Origin: Betaproteobacteria bacterium LSUCC0117
GTDB lineage: Bacteria > Pseudomonadota > Gammaproteobacteria > Burkholderiales > Burkholderiaceae_C
NCBI GenBank assembly: GCA_030441535.1
Contig: JAUJFZ010000004.1
Span: 186,001-250,000, forward strand
DNA length: 64,000 nucleotides
Direction: 5' to 3'
In this document: piece by piece, positions 43,259 through 52,044 of the stretch
How positions within the stretch are numbered: the stretch's first letter is position 1
Layout: each line of letters begins with the position of its first letter
Translations under genes and position numbers: made by a program
The notes under the pieces: generated by a model
What the model saw: the letters and a program-made list of their open reading frames with translations, nothing else
Database searches by the model: none
Told to the model about the DNA's origin: nothing

Positions 43259-43794
43259 GCGTTAATCCCCTTGATGTCTTCGAGGCAGGTGTAAAGCGCA
43301 ACCAGCCCCAAAAGGGCGAAGGAGGGCACCATCGGGACGTAACCCCACCACGTTGGGATGTTCAACATCAGTGAGGCATCCCAGCCGCCGATCAATTCAG
43401 TCATGCCCAACGTGATGCGCCAGGTGAAGACAAATGCCACCACGGCCAACAAAGCCGCAGCGATGGCGTCAAGCGTCAGTGCGGTCTTGCGACTCACCTT
43501 CGCAGTGAAAAAGTCCACGATTACGTGGCCCCGTACCCATTGCGTGTAGGGCAGTGCGAGACTGACCGCGATGCCGCTGGCGATCTCAACCAGCTCATAG
43601 TCACCAACGATGGCACTGGCGAACAAGGAGCGCCCCGCGATACTGGCCAGCGACATGAGCGCCATGGCGACCAGCGTGATGCCTGAGCAGAATGCGAAGA
43701 TTTTGCAAAGGGCACCCAAGAGGCGACCCACAGGCCCCGTGGGGGTGGGGATGTCATCCGCCGCATTCAAGAGATCAGCCAAGGGTGCCTCCAA
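43255..43794 (-). CDS. TRAP transporter small permease (DctQ)
   Basis: 179 aa with four hydrophobic segments. The DctQ signature is visible around YELVEIASGIAVSLALPYTQWVRGHV. The N-terminal tail of about 30 residues is longer than usual. It lies downstream of the binding-protein gene, beyond a strong terminator, and overlaps DctM. Confidence 0.9.
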   Translation of the reverse strand: MEAPLADLLNAADDIPTPTGPVGRLLGALCKIFAFCSGITLVAMALMSLASIAGRSLFASAIVGDYELVEIASGIAVSLALPYTQWVRGHVIVDFFTAKVSRKTALTLDAIAAALLAVVAFVFTWRITLGMTELIGGWDASLMLNIPTWWGYVPMVPSFALLGLVALYTCLEDIKGINA

Positions 43795-43855
43795 AAAATA
43801 TCAGTACACTCACGAAATTATAGACAGCCTGTTCAATGGGGCTTTTTTAAAGCCT

Positions 43856-43883
43856 AAAAAAAAGGCGGAGTCGCCTCCGCCTT
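43856..43883 (-). terminator. Intrinsic terminator between TRAP binding-protein and permease genes
   Basis: On the minus strand a perfect 9-bp stem (43875-43883 with 43862-43870; loop 43871-43874) is followed by a run of eight T (complement of 43856-43863). It lies about 20 bases after the binding-protein stop codon and about 60 before the DctQ start, so the permease genes are reached only by read-through. Confidence 0.88.
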
Positions 43884-43901
43884 TTGGTGCTGACAGAGCG
43901 A

Positions 43902-44936
43902 TTACTTCGTGAATTGCTTCACCAAATCACGCGCTGCTTGCAGCATTTCTTTGCCGTTGAAGCCACGTTGGTTCATTTCGGCAACCCACGCATCGTCTAA
44001 CTTCTCAGTTGCTTTTTGAAGCTTGAGCATTTCAGACTTTGGCAACGTTGTGATCGTGTGACCCGCGGTCGCTTGGAACACTTTCTTTGCTGGCACGTCA
44101 GCACCAGATTGCGTGCGACCCATGAACGCAGAGTACTCAAGGCCTGAGTTCTTGTCGATAACGGCCTTCAGATCGGCGGGCAGCGACTCGTACTTCGCCT
44201 TGTTCATAGGCATCACAAACACGGTCGTGTACAGCGCGTTGAAGCTGGGATCGGGCTCTGATGTGAACTTGGTCAGCTCGTTGACTTTCAAGCCAGGTGC
44301 GACCTCGTAAGGAATCACAGCGCCATCGATCACGCCTTTTGACAGGGCTTCAGGCACGGCAGGGACGGGCATACCCACGGGTGTCGCGCCGAGGTCCTTC
44401 AGCAAGTCAGTGACCTGCTTGGTTGGGCCGCGCAGTTTTTTGCCCTTGAAGTCCTCTAACTTCGTGATGGGGGCATCGCGAGTGAAGATCTGACCGGGAC
44501 CGTGAACGTGGACGGCCAACATCTTGACGTCTTTGAACTCTTCGTTGGCGTATTTCTCAGCGTAGGTCCATAGCGCGCGGCTGGTCGCCTCGGCGTTGGT
44601 CATCATGAAAGGCAATTCGAACACCTGGAGTCGCGCAAAGCGGGTGCCTGAGTAGCCAGCAACGGTCCAGCCGACGTCGGCGATACCGTCTTTCACTTGG
44701 TCAAATAACTGTGGCGGCTTACCGCCGAGTTGCATCGAGTGATAGATCTGGCAGTTCAGGCGGCCTTTGGAGTCGCGCTCAATGTTGCGGCACCATTCGC
44801 CCAACATGGTGGTGTGCTGAATGGTTTGGGGACCTAAAAAGTGCTCAACCTTCAAAGTAATGGTTTCTGCCTGCGCGCTGGCGCTGGCAGCGAGGAGTGC
44901 GGCGCCCAACAGGCCGAACTTGATCTTCAATTTCAT
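43902..44936 (-). CDS. TRAP transporter substrate-binding protein (DctP)
   Basis: 344 aa from ATG 44936, which has GGAGAT nine bases before; the TTG at 44951 is in frame but overlaps that site. Signal peptide 1-23 (AQA). DctP features: LKVEHFLGPQTIQHTTM, GIADVGWTVAGYSGTRF, and the RGPTKQVTDLLKDLGATPVGMPVPAVPEAL helix region whose arginine usually salt-bridges the ligand carboxylate. Ligand: a carboxylic acid, unknown. Confidence 0.92.
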   Translation of the reverse strand: MKLKIKFGLLGAALLAASASAQAETITLKVEHFLGPQTIQHTTMLGEWCRNIERDSKGRLNCQIYHSMQLGGKPPQLFDQVKDGIADVGWTVAGYSGTRFARLQVFELPFMMTNAEATSRALWTYAEKYANEEFKDVKMLAVHVHGPGQIFTRDAPITKLEDFKGKKLRGPTKQVTDLLKDLGATPVGMPVPAVPEALSKGVIDGAVIPYEVAPGLKVNELTKFTSEPDPSFNALYTTVFVMPMNKAKYESLPADLKAVIDKNSGLEYSAFMGRTQSGADVPAKKVFQATAGHTITTLPKSEMLKLQKATEKLDDAWVAEMNQRGFNGKEMLQAARDLVKQFTK

Positions 44937-45013
44937 TTGTGTAATCTCCAATGTTTACCAGATGGTCCACTGATGTTAGCCCTAAACAGACGGCTTGGCG
45001 CTAAGTGAAAACG

Positions 45014-45052
45014 ATAGTAAGCCGGCGGCAGCGTGGGGCGAATTTGTCGCCC
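45014..45052 (-). promoter_or_regulatory. Candidate promoter and dyad upstream of dctP-like gene
   Basis: Minus-strand TACTAT (complement of 45014-45019) lies 17 bases from TTCGCC (complement of 45037-45042), a weak -35. The -35 overlaps a perfect dyad GGGCGA-ATTTG-TCGCCC (45036-45052). A repressor bound there would block the TRAP operon. The dyad could instead be a hairpin after the EamA gene; no T-run follows it on the minus strand. Confidence 0.35.
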
Positions 45053-45068
45053 AAGCTGTGTTACGCGG

Positions 45069-45998
45069 TCATTGCGGAGACGGTTTGATGACCGTGTCGG
45101 GTACGTGGGTCGGTGTGACGTTGAGTATGAATATCGTCGCCACGATACAGGCGGCGCCCGCCCAGTCAACCAGACCAAAGGGCACATCCAGCCACAGCAC
45201 AGCCACCAGCGCCGCAGTCAGCGGCTCAGCGCAGGCGTATAGGCTGGATTTTTCTGGGCCGATGCGCTTCACGGCGCCCAGGTAGCTGTAAAAGCCGATG
45301 AATGTTCCGAAAAAAACAATAAAGGCGACTGCTGCAAAAGTAGAGAAATCCCAGGTGCCGGGAACGGTTGTGGGCAAGCTGAATGCCGTGAACCCAATGC
45401 CGCCGATCACCATGCTCCAGCCGACCAACACGGTGGCAGGGAAATGACGCAACAGTTTCACTGGGTAAATGCTGTAGAACGCCAATGCGAGTGCCGAGCT
45501 GAGACCCCAGAAAAGGGCGGCAGCCGAGATTTCTAGCGTGCCGAGATCGCCATGGGTGACCAGCAAAACAGTGCCCAAAAACGCCAAAGCCACCGCGGCC
45601 GCCTCTGGCAATGTTGGCAGGCGCCGCCGCACGAAAACAAAGTAGACCGCGATGAAGGTGGGCCCGACGTATTGCAAAATCGTCCCGGCTGCGGCATTGG
45701 AATAGTGGATGGCGGCGAAGTAGGTGTACTGGACCGCCAACATGCCCACGATGCCGAATATCAGCAAACTGATCGCCGCCCAACGCTCGCGCCAAATCCC
45801 CCAGATTGAGAAGCCACGAAGCCGTGCGTACAGCAACAACAGGATCCCGGCGGAGAGCAGGCGATAGGTCACCAGGAAGTCAACTGTGACCCCTTTTCGT
45901 TCAAACACAAACTGTGCACTGGCCCCCGATACACCCCAGAATACGGCGGACATCAAGGCTAAAAGGGCGCCTGCTTGGTGCTCGGACAAACGTGACAT
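45069..45998 (-). CDS. EamA/DMT-family transporter
   Basis: 309 aa with ten hydrophobic segments in two EamA repeats, opening GALLALMSAVFWGVSGASAQFVF; the second repeat begins near ALFWGLSSALALAFYSIYP. Drug/metabolite exporters of this family (for example RhaT, YedA) carry amino acids or metabolites across the inner membrane. It ends about 130 bases before the TRAP binding-protein start, same strand. Substrate unknown. Confidence 0.88.
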   Translation of the reverse strand: MSRLSEHQAGALLALMSAVFWGVSGASAQFVFERKGVTVDFLVTYRLLSAGILLLLYARLRGFSIWGIWRERWAAISLLIFGIVGMLAVQYTYFAAIHYSNAAAGTILQYVGPTFIAVYFVFVRRRLPTLPEAAAVALAFLGTVLLVTHGDLGTLEISAAALFWGLSSALALAFYSIYPVKLLRHFPATVLVGWSMVIGGIGFTAFSLPTTVPGTWDFSTFAAVAFIVFFGTFIGFYSYLGAVKRIGPEKSSLYACAEPLTAALVAVLWLDVPFGLVDWAGAACIVATIFILNVTPTHVPDTVIKPSPQ

Positions 45999-46032
45999 GC
46001 GGTGGGCTCAGTTGGGGTAATGGAAGCATTTT

Positions 46033-46998
46033 TCAGAGCGCGGTGAGGTAGCTCAAACTCAGCAGGGACAGCAGGGTGGATATCAACACGGCTTTGGCGA
46101 TCGCCGATGGGTTGACGCCGTATTGCAGTGCGATGACGAATGGCATAGCCCCACACGGGCCTGCAGCGACCAAGAAGCCCATGGTTTCCCAATTGGCATC
46201 CATGCTGACCAAGCCTGCCAAAGCCATGAATATGGCTGGGTGCACGATGAGCTTCATGCCGATCGCAAACCATGCGGCACCGCCGACGGGGCGCACGGGG
46301 CGATCAGCCAAAATGACACCAAGCGCGAAAAGGGCCGCGGGGGCGGCGGATGCGCCGACGAACTTGGCGTAGGTGAAGACGCCGCTCGGTACCTGTGCGA
46401 AAAGGGCAGCCGCGATGCCGCCAAACCCACACGCCAGCACCATGGGGTTCCTCGCAAGCATCCCCAACACATGGCCCGGGTGGTAGCGTTGGCTTGAGGT
46501 TTTGACGTTCTCTGACGCTTTCAAGAGATCCATGGCGAAGACCGTCAGTGCAAAAACCACCACGTCAATGAAGACGATCGCCGCAATGGGTTGGGCGGCT
46601 ATTGATCCATGCAGGCTCTGCGCGATGGGCAAAACAAACATCAGGTGGTTCACGAAGCCCGCGGCCATGCCCAGCAAAATCGATTCGCCCAAGGTGCACT
46701 TGAAGAACCGCCTCGCGCACCACGCGGATCCGCCGTAGACAATTGCCTCGCTACCGATGTAGACGCCCATCGTTCCCCAGTCAATGTCGCCAAAAGGAAT
46801 GTGAGCGACCAGGTTAAAAATCAAGCCAGGCATGGCCAGGTAAAACACAAACCGGTTGATCGTTTGTGCGGCACCCAGGTCAAAGAACCTCAGGTGGCGC
46901 ATGCCGTAGCCGACCATCAATGCCATAAAAATCGGCAGGATCGGATCCGCGAGGTTGGATAAAAGCACGGTGGATGGCCTTTCTAAGCCAAGGACTGA
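46033..46998 (-). CDS. AEC-family (auxin efflux carrier) permease
   Basis: Membrane transporter with about ten hydrophobic segments. Marks: PIFMALMVGYGMRHLRF near the N-terminus, NRFVFYLAMPGLIFN, and a C-terminal half with AALFALGVILADRP and GPCGAMPFVIALQYG. AEC proteins in bacteria move malonate, malate or related acids. The frame is open from 47016; I give 46998 as approximate because no ribosome site decides the start. Divergent from the SDR gene at 47098. Confidence 0.85.
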   Translation of the reverse strand, partial: SVLGLERPSTVLLSNLADPILPIFMALMVGYGMRHLRFFDLGAAQTINRFVFYLAMPGLIFNLVAHIPFGDIDWGTMGVYIGSEAIVYGGSAWCARRFFKCTLGESILLGMAAGFVNHLMFVLPIAQSLHGSIAAQPIAAIVFIDVVVFALTVFAMDLLKASENVKTSSQRYHPGHVLGMLARNPMVLACGFGGIAAALFAQVPSGVFTYAKFVGASAAPAALFALGVILADRPVRPVGGAAWFAIGMKLIVHPAIFMALAGLVSMDANWETMGFLVAAGPCGAMPFVIALQYGVNPSAIAKAVLISTLLSLLSLSYLTAL

Positions 46999-47097
46999 GG
47001 ACGCGAGGGATGTCAAGCCGCATGCGCAGGCAAGCGCGAGAGTCTACCAAATTGGGCTACAGTGAGACGCATGAATGTGACTTAGGAGACCCGATCC

Positions 47098-47793
47098 ATG
47101 GCTGATACTTACCTCATCACTGGCGCTAATCGCGGTATTGGATTAGAGATGACTCGTAACGCGCTGGCCAAGGGGCACCGCGTGATTGCGGTTTGTCGAA
47201 ACCCCTCAGCTGCAACCGACCTCGCAGCACTTCAGGCGGCCCACGGCGCTTCATGCCACATCGCTCAAGCCGATGTGTGTGACGCGGCCGCTTTGGACGC
47301 CATTGCCAACGCGGTCGATGGCGCAATTGATGTGGTGGTTTGCAACGCTGGGGCTATGAGTGCGCGTGGCGGGGTCGCTGACAAGGGCAACACCGCAGAG
47401 GCTATTGGGTCGGTGCTGATGACCAACATGGTGGGACCCTTTTTCACCGCGCGTGCGTTCTTAACGCCGCTGAGTCGGAGCAGTCAGCCCCGTATCGCCA
47501 TCATCTCGTCTTACATGGGTAGTCAGCAACACACGGGGAGCGGTGCATACTTTTACCGTGCTTCTAAGGCGGGCGCCAACAACCTGATGGTGACGCTGAC
47601 CAATGAGCTGAGGGACCAAGGCATTGCCGTGGCGGCATACCACCCGGGGTGGGTACAAACGGACATGGGCGGGGCGAGTGCGGATTTGACGCCACAGGAG
47701 AGCGCAACGGCTTTGTTGGCGCGGTTTGAAGCCCTGGATATGGCGCATACGGGTTGCTTCATCAATTACGATGGGACGCCACTGCCGTTGTAA
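47098..47793 (+). CDS. SDR-family oxidoreductase (CsgA/carbonyl-reductase-like)
   Basis: 231 aa with TGANRGIG (8-15), CNAGAMS, and the catalytic serine and tyrosine in SSYMGS and YFYRASKAGANN. A TAGGAG site lies about ten bases before the ATG. Resembles short-chain carbonyl reductases of the sniffer/CsgA group, which are NADP(H)-dependent; R38 after the second strand fits. No operon partner; flanked by transporter genes on the opposite strand. Confidence 0.88.
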   Translation: MADTYLITGANRGIGLEMTRNALAKGHRVIAVCRNPSAATDLAALQAAHGASCHIAQADVCDAAALDAIANAVDGAIDVVVCNAGAMSARGGVADKGNTAEAIGSVLMTNMVGPFFTARAFLTPLSRSSQPRIAIISSYMGSQQHTGSGAYFYRASKAGANNLMVTLTNELRDQGIAVAAYHPGWVQTDMGGASADLTPQESATALLARFEALDMAHTGCFINYDGTPLPL

Positions 47794-47811
47794 GGGGTGC
47801 TCGCTGCGGCG

Positions 47812-48780
47812 CTAGCTAAAGGCCTGTGCCAGCCCGACGTAAAAGGGAATGCCAAAGACGATATTCAACGGAAACGTCACGCCCAATGACAGGCCAAAGT
47901 AAAGCGTCGGTTGCGCCTCGGGAATGGCGAAGCGCAACACCGCTGGCACTGCAATATAAGACGCGCTGGCCGACAGAACCATCAACAGCGCGGTGTCACC
48001 CGCACTGAGACTCAACAATTGGCCCAGCGCCAATGCCAACGCGGCATGCACCAGCGGGCCGAAGACCGCGTAGGCAATGAGCGGGGTCGAGGCTGATTTC
48101 AGCGCGGACAAGTTGCGCGCGGTGAGCAGTCCCATATCCAGCAGGAAAAAGGCGAGCATGCCTTTAAACAGATCAACCGAGAAGGGCGCCAAACTCTTTT
48201 GACCCGATTCACCCGTTACAAATCCAATCACCATGGCACCAATCAAAAGCAACTGGGCGCCGTCTGTGAAGGCCTCGTGCAACACCTTACCCAGACGAGT
48301 GCCACTGGCGCTGCCGCTGTTTGGGGGGGCGGATTGGTGGCGAAGCAGATTGGCCATCAGCACGGCCATGATGATGGCAGGGGACTCCATCAACGCCATC
48401 GCCGCCGCCATGTGCCCAGAGTAGGGGACGGCATGGATATCGAGATACTGAACCGTCGTGATGAAGGTGACCGCGCTGACCGACCCGTAGGTGGCTGCAA
48501 TCGCAGCCGCGTTGAACGGAGAGGTCAGGAGCTTGAGTACTTGGTAGCCCAGTAGCGGCACGACTGAGGCCAGCAGCAGCGCGGCGCCCAAGCCCTTTAA
48601 AACTGACAGCGACAACCCCGATTCCGCCAATGCGAAGCCGCCTTTAAGGCCCAGGGCCATGAGCAGATAGAGCGACAGGAATTTGGAGATAGCCGGGGGA
48701 ATTTCAAGATTGGATTTCACCAATCCGCCAGCAACGCCAAATAAAAAGAACAGGATGGCCGGATCGATGAGGTTTTGCAT
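47812..48780 (-). CDS. SbtA-like sodium-dependent bicarbonate permease family
   Basis: 322 aa, about ten hydrophobic segments, opening DPAILFFLFGVAGGLVKSNLEIP; other family segments are LYLLMALGLKGG, TYGSVSAVTFITTVQYLD and FLLDMGLLTARNLS. The founding member SbtA of cyanobacteria imports bicarbonate with Na+. Many heterotrophs have homologues of untested function. No SbtB-like PII gene is adjacent, and no carboxylase gene is in the window except possibly HyuAB. The cytosolic loop around SAPPNSGSASG is short. Confidence 0.85.
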   Translation of the reverse strand: MQNLIDPAILFFLFGVAGGLVKSNLEIPPAISKFLSLYLLMALGLKGGFALAESGLSLSVLKGLGAALLLASVVPLLGYQVLKLLTSPFNAAAIAATYGSVSAVTFITTVQYLDIHAVPYSGHMAAAMALMESPAIIMAVLMANLLRHQSAPPNSGSASGTRLGKVLHEAFTDGAQLLLIGAMVIGFVTGESGQKSLAPFSVDLFKGMLAFFLLDMGLLTARNLSALKSASTPLIAYAVFGPLVHAALALALGQLLSLSAGDTALLMVLSASASYIAVPAVLRFAIPEAQPTLYFGLSLGVTFPLNIVFGIPFYVGLAQAFS

Positions 48781-48846
48781 GGACGTGATTTTATGCGGGC
48801 GGCAGCATCCCCGGCCGGATTCGGGTATCCCATAGAATCGAGCCCC

Positions 48847-49860
48847 ATGTCATCACAAGAATTTTGGGAAGAGACCGGTTACCGCCTCCTGGCCACGGAT
48901 GCAAATGGGCAACTGTGCGTGACCGATGCCTTCCTTCGCGCGCAGCTTGCACGCCCCGAACTGGCGCCCGTTGCATCGTCCTGTGAGGCAGAGCGGGCGT
49001 TGTTTGAGTCATTGCAGCAAGCACCCATGCGCGTGGTCGCCAAAGACGTGCTGGCAGCCGTGGCCAACCCCGATGTGGTTGAGAACTACCGCGTCTGGCT
49101 GCGGTTTCGCGACCGGCTGACCGCGAAGCCGACGCTGGAGCAGAGTTACCTCGCGTGTCTGCAGGCGGGTATCAATGACATCCCGCCCGTGCTGTTCAAT
49201 CAGTTGACTGCTGTTTTGGTGCGTCACGTTTTGGGCGATGACGTACAGCCGTTAGATGCGCGGGTCGCCGAGTTGTTTTTCAGAGCCCAGCTCATCACGG
49301 TGACCGAGGAAACAGCGGTTCTCGCCGCTGATCAAGAGACGATCGAGTCTCGCGCGCAAAATCAAGGCTTCGATTTGATGCGTTTGCTTCAACAGGGATC
49401 GGCCGCCTTGCAAGGGGATGAGTTGGCAGTCCTGAACCCCGACAACGCGGCGATTTACTGGGCACGGGCCGCACAGCATGACACGGTGATCTACCTCAAC
49501 CGCCAGAACCCTGCGATCAAGTCGCTTTGCACATTGATGGCGAAATGGGTGGCGCACTTCTTGGGCGTCAAAATTCGCGTGACTGCTCTTGAAAAGATCG
49601 TCGATAAAAAATGGCTTTGGCATCTCGGGCTTGACGCGCAGGCCTCCGGGATCTTGAATGATCTGTACCGAGGCAACCCCGTGGTGCAGGCGCGGCTCAA
49701 GCGTATCGTTTGCTTGTTTAAGATTGAGTTTGAAGACCCGTCGTGCGTCGTGGCCCGTGTTCGCGGCAAGCCTGTTTACATGGCGATGGCGCACGACGAG
49801 GCCCAGCTGCTCAAATTGAAACCACAAAACTTATTGCTAAATTTGCCGTTGGCCGCGTGA
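48847..49860 (+). CDS. Uncharacterised protein, possibly DUF6352 family
   Basis: 337 aa from ATG 48847; the frame is open from 48775, but those codons overlap the divergent SbtA-like gene. Mostly helical, no signal peptide or membrane segment. It begins SSQEFWEETGYRLLATDANG, has FEDPSCVVARVRGKPVYMAMA near the end and no recognisable catalytic motif. I recall similar proteins under the label DUF6352, with low certainty. It precedes a thiolase gene by 40 bases and may be co-transcribed. No ribosome site is visible before ATG. Confidence 0.7.
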   Translation: MSSQEFWEETGYRLLATDANGQLCVTDAFLRAQLARPELAPVASSCEAERALFESLQQAPMRVVAKDVLAAVANPDVVENYRVWLRFRDRLTAKPTLEQSYLACLQAGINDIPPVLFNQLTAVLVRHVLGDDVQPLDARVAELFFRAQLITVTEETAVLAADQETIESRAQNQGFDLMRLLQQGSAALQGDELAVLNPDNAAIYWARAAQHDTVIYLNRQNPAIKSLCTLMAKWVAHFLGVKIRVTALEKIVDKKWLWHLGLDAQASGILNDLYRGNPVVQARLKRIVCLFKIEFEDPSCVVARVRGKPVYMAMAHDEAQLLKLKPQNLLLNLPLAA

Positions 49861-49900
49861 GATCGCTTGTCTGCAGAATCACTCGTAAAAGGAAAGAATC

Positions 49901-51103
49901 ATGATTAACGCATTTGTCTGTGATGCCATCCGAACCCCCTTTGGTCGCTACGGTGGTTCTCTGTCTGCAGTTCGGGCTGATGATTTGGCCGCGGTACCCC
50001 TGAAGGCCCTGATGGCGCGCAATACCCAAGTCGATTGGGGCCAAGTGGCCGACGTGCTGTACGGTTGCGCCAACCAAGCCGGCGAGGATAACCGCAATGT
50101 CGCCCACATGGCGAGTTTGCTGGCTGGCTTGCCGCTTGAAATCCCCGGTGCCACGATCAACCGCCTTTGCGGCTCCGGCCTGGACGCGGTCGGTACCGCT
50201 GCCCGCGCCATCAAGGCTGGAGAAGCCGAACTCATGATCGCCGGTGGAGTCGAGAGCATGAGCCGCGCGCCCTTCGTGATGCCCAAGGCGACAACAGCCT
50301 TCAGCCGTGCGAACGCGGTTTATGACACGACCATCGGCTGGCGCTTCATTAACCCGCTGATGAAAAGTCAATACGGCGTGGATTCCATGCCCGAGACTGC
50401 CGAGAACGTCGCGCAAGATTTCAAAATCGAGCGCGAGGCGCAAGACTTGATGGCGTTCAACAGCCAAGCCCGTGCTATCGCCGCGCAGGCGGCTGGACAC
50501 TTGGCGCGCGAAATCACCCCGGTCACCATCCCACAGCGAAAGGGCGACGCCATCGTTGTCGATACCGATGAGCATCCCCGTGCAACGTCCATGGAGGCGC
50601 TGGCTAAACTCAAGCCGATCGTGCGTCCTGACGGGACTGTTACCGCCGGCAACGCTAGTGGTGTTAACGATGGTGCCTGCGCGGTGTTAATCGCCAGTGA
50701 AGCCGCTGCAGCCAAAAACGGCTTGACCCCGAAAGCCCGCGTGGTGGGAATGGCCACAGCTGGCGTTCCGCCCCGCATCATGGGCATGGGTCCTGCGCCT
50801 GCGACCGAAAAAGTCTTGGCGCAAACCGGCCTCACGCTCGACCAAATTGATGTCATCGAGCTCAATGAAGCCTTCGCTGCTCAGGGGCTGGCAGTGTTGC
50901 GTGCGTTGGGTGTGCCCGACACCGACCCCCGTGTGAATGCGTGGGGCGGTGCAATCTCCTTGGGACATCCGTTGGGCGCATCCGGCGCACGACTGGTGAC
51001 CACAGCGGTCAATCGCCTGCACACGACGGGTGGCCGCTTTGCCTTGTGCACGATGTGCATCGGCGTGGGGCAAGGGATCGCGCTGGTCCTCGAGCGCGTT
51101 TAA
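49901..51103 (+). CDS. Acetyl-CoA acyltransferase (beta-ketoadipyl-CoA thiolase type)
   Basis: 400 aa. Catalytic residues: C90 (NRLCGSGLDAVGTA), the histidine in GHPLGASGARL, and the second cysteine in LCTMCIGVGQG. The segment GCANQAGEDNRNVAHMA and the length of exactly 400 match the PcaF/PaaJ group, which cleaves 3-oxoadipyl-CoA to succinyl-CoA and acetyl-CoA. The paa operon begins 141 bases downstream, so it probably serves the end of phenylacetate breakdown. AAAGGA lies before the ATG. Confidence 0.9.
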   Translation: MINAFVCDAIRTPFGRYGGSLSAVRADDLAAVPLKALMARNTQVDWGQVADVLYGCANQAGEDNRNVAHMASLLAGLPLEIPGATINRLCGSGLDAVGTAARAIKAGEAELMIAGGVESMSRAPFVMPKATTAFSRANAVYDTTIGWRFINPLMKSQYGVDSMPETAENVAQDFKIEREAQDLMAFNSQARAIAAQAAGHLAREITPVTIPQRKGDAIVVDTDEHPRATSMEALAKLKPIVRPDGTVTAGNASGVNDGACAVLIASEAAAAKNGLTPKARVVGMATAGVPPRIMGMGPAPATEKVLAQTGLTLDQIDVIELNEAFAAQGLAVLRALGVPDTDPRVNAWGGAISLGHPLGASGARLVTTAVNRLHTTGGRFALCTMCIGVGQGIALVLERV

Positions 51104-51127
51104 CTCAGTCGCTGTAATTTATAAGGG

Positions 51128-51154
51128 TTTACCCGATATTTTGCACGTGGTAAA
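51128..51154. promoter_or_regulatory. Inverted repeat upstream of the paa genes
   Basis: TTTACC (51128-51133) and GGTAAA (51149-51154) are inverted copies with centres 21 bases apart, two helical turns. They lie in the AT-rich 141-base spacer before paaG. Downstream, CATAAT (51160-51165) and TAACAT (51189-51194) are possible -10 elements; no strong -35 is seen. The repeat is a candidate site for the PaaX-type regulator at the operon end. Confidence 0.35.
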
Positions 51155-51244
51155 TGATACATAATTTCGTCCATTAGTGAAAATTTTGTAACATAAAGCA
51201 GCGTAACGCAAAAGATTCAGCGCACGCTGCACGAGGAGCGGCCG

Positions 51245-52042
51245 ATGTCAGATGCCTTGATTGAATTTGTTGTCACTGGCGGTGTGGCGCGGATTACGCT
51301 GAACCGTCCCGACAAAATGAACAGCTTCATCGCGCCGATGCATGCTGCAATGCGGGACGCGCTCGAAACCATCCAAAACGATACCGCGATACGCGTACTT
51401 GTCTTAACCGGCGCCGGTCGCGCGTTTTGCGCAGGTCAAGACCTGGCGGACGATGAAATGCAGTTTGTCCCCGGTGAGCCCCCACCTGACCTTGGTCGTG
51501 TCGTCGAGCGCTATTACAAACCGCTGGTCATGCAACTCAACCGCTTACGCGTACCGACCATTGCAGCGGTCAACGGCGTCGCTGCGGGGGCTGGCGCGAG
51601 CATTGCCATGGCATGCGACCTGGTTATCGCGAGCGATAAAGCGTCCTTTTTGATCCCGTTCTCCAAGATCGGCTTGATTCCAGACACTGGCGCCTCATGG
51701 CACTTACCCCGCGCCGTGGGCCAAGCTCGCGCCATGGGGCTGGCGCTGACAGCGCGCAAATTGAGCGCGCAACAAGCCGCCGATTGGGGCCTCATTTGGG
51801 AGACGGTTGCCGCCGATGCGTTTGAGACTCATGTGACCGAAGTCGCCGAGCAACTCGCGATCATGCCGACGAGGGCCTTGGTCGAGACCCGCGAGGCAAT
51901 CAAGTCTGCGGGTGACCGCACACTGGAAGCGCACCTCAGCTTTGAGGCCGAGATGATGGCTCGTTTAGGTCGCAGCGACGATTACATCGAGGGCGTTGCC
52001 GCGTTCCTCGAGAAGCGCACACCCAACTTCAAAGGGCTCTGA
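51245..52042 (+). CDS. paaG: PaaG, epoxyphenylacetyl-CoA isomerase
   Basis: Crotonase-fold enzyme, 265 aa, which turns 1,2-epoxyphenylacetyl-CoA into oxepin-CoA. Family segments: ITLNRPDKMNSFIAPMHAAM, LTGAGRAFCAGQDLADD, the oxyanion loop AAGAGASIAMACDLVIAS, and FSKIGLIPDTGASWHLPRAVG with the catalytic aspartate. GAGGAG lies before the ATG. First gene of the paa operon; paaI follows after two bases. Confidence 0.92.
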   Translation: MSDALIEFVVTGGVARITLNRPDKMNSFIAPMHAAMRDALETIQNDTAIRVLVLTGAGRAFCAGQDLADDEMQFVPGEPPPDLGRVVERYYKPLVMQLNRLRVPTIAAVNGVAAGAGASIAMACDLVIASDKASFLIPFSKIGLIPDTGASWHLPRAVGQARAMGLALTARKLSAQQAADWGLIWETVAADAFETHVTEVAEQLAIMPTRALVETREAIKSAGDRTLEAHLSFEAEMMARLGRSDDYIEGVAAFLEKRTPNFKGL

Positions 52043-52044
52043 TC

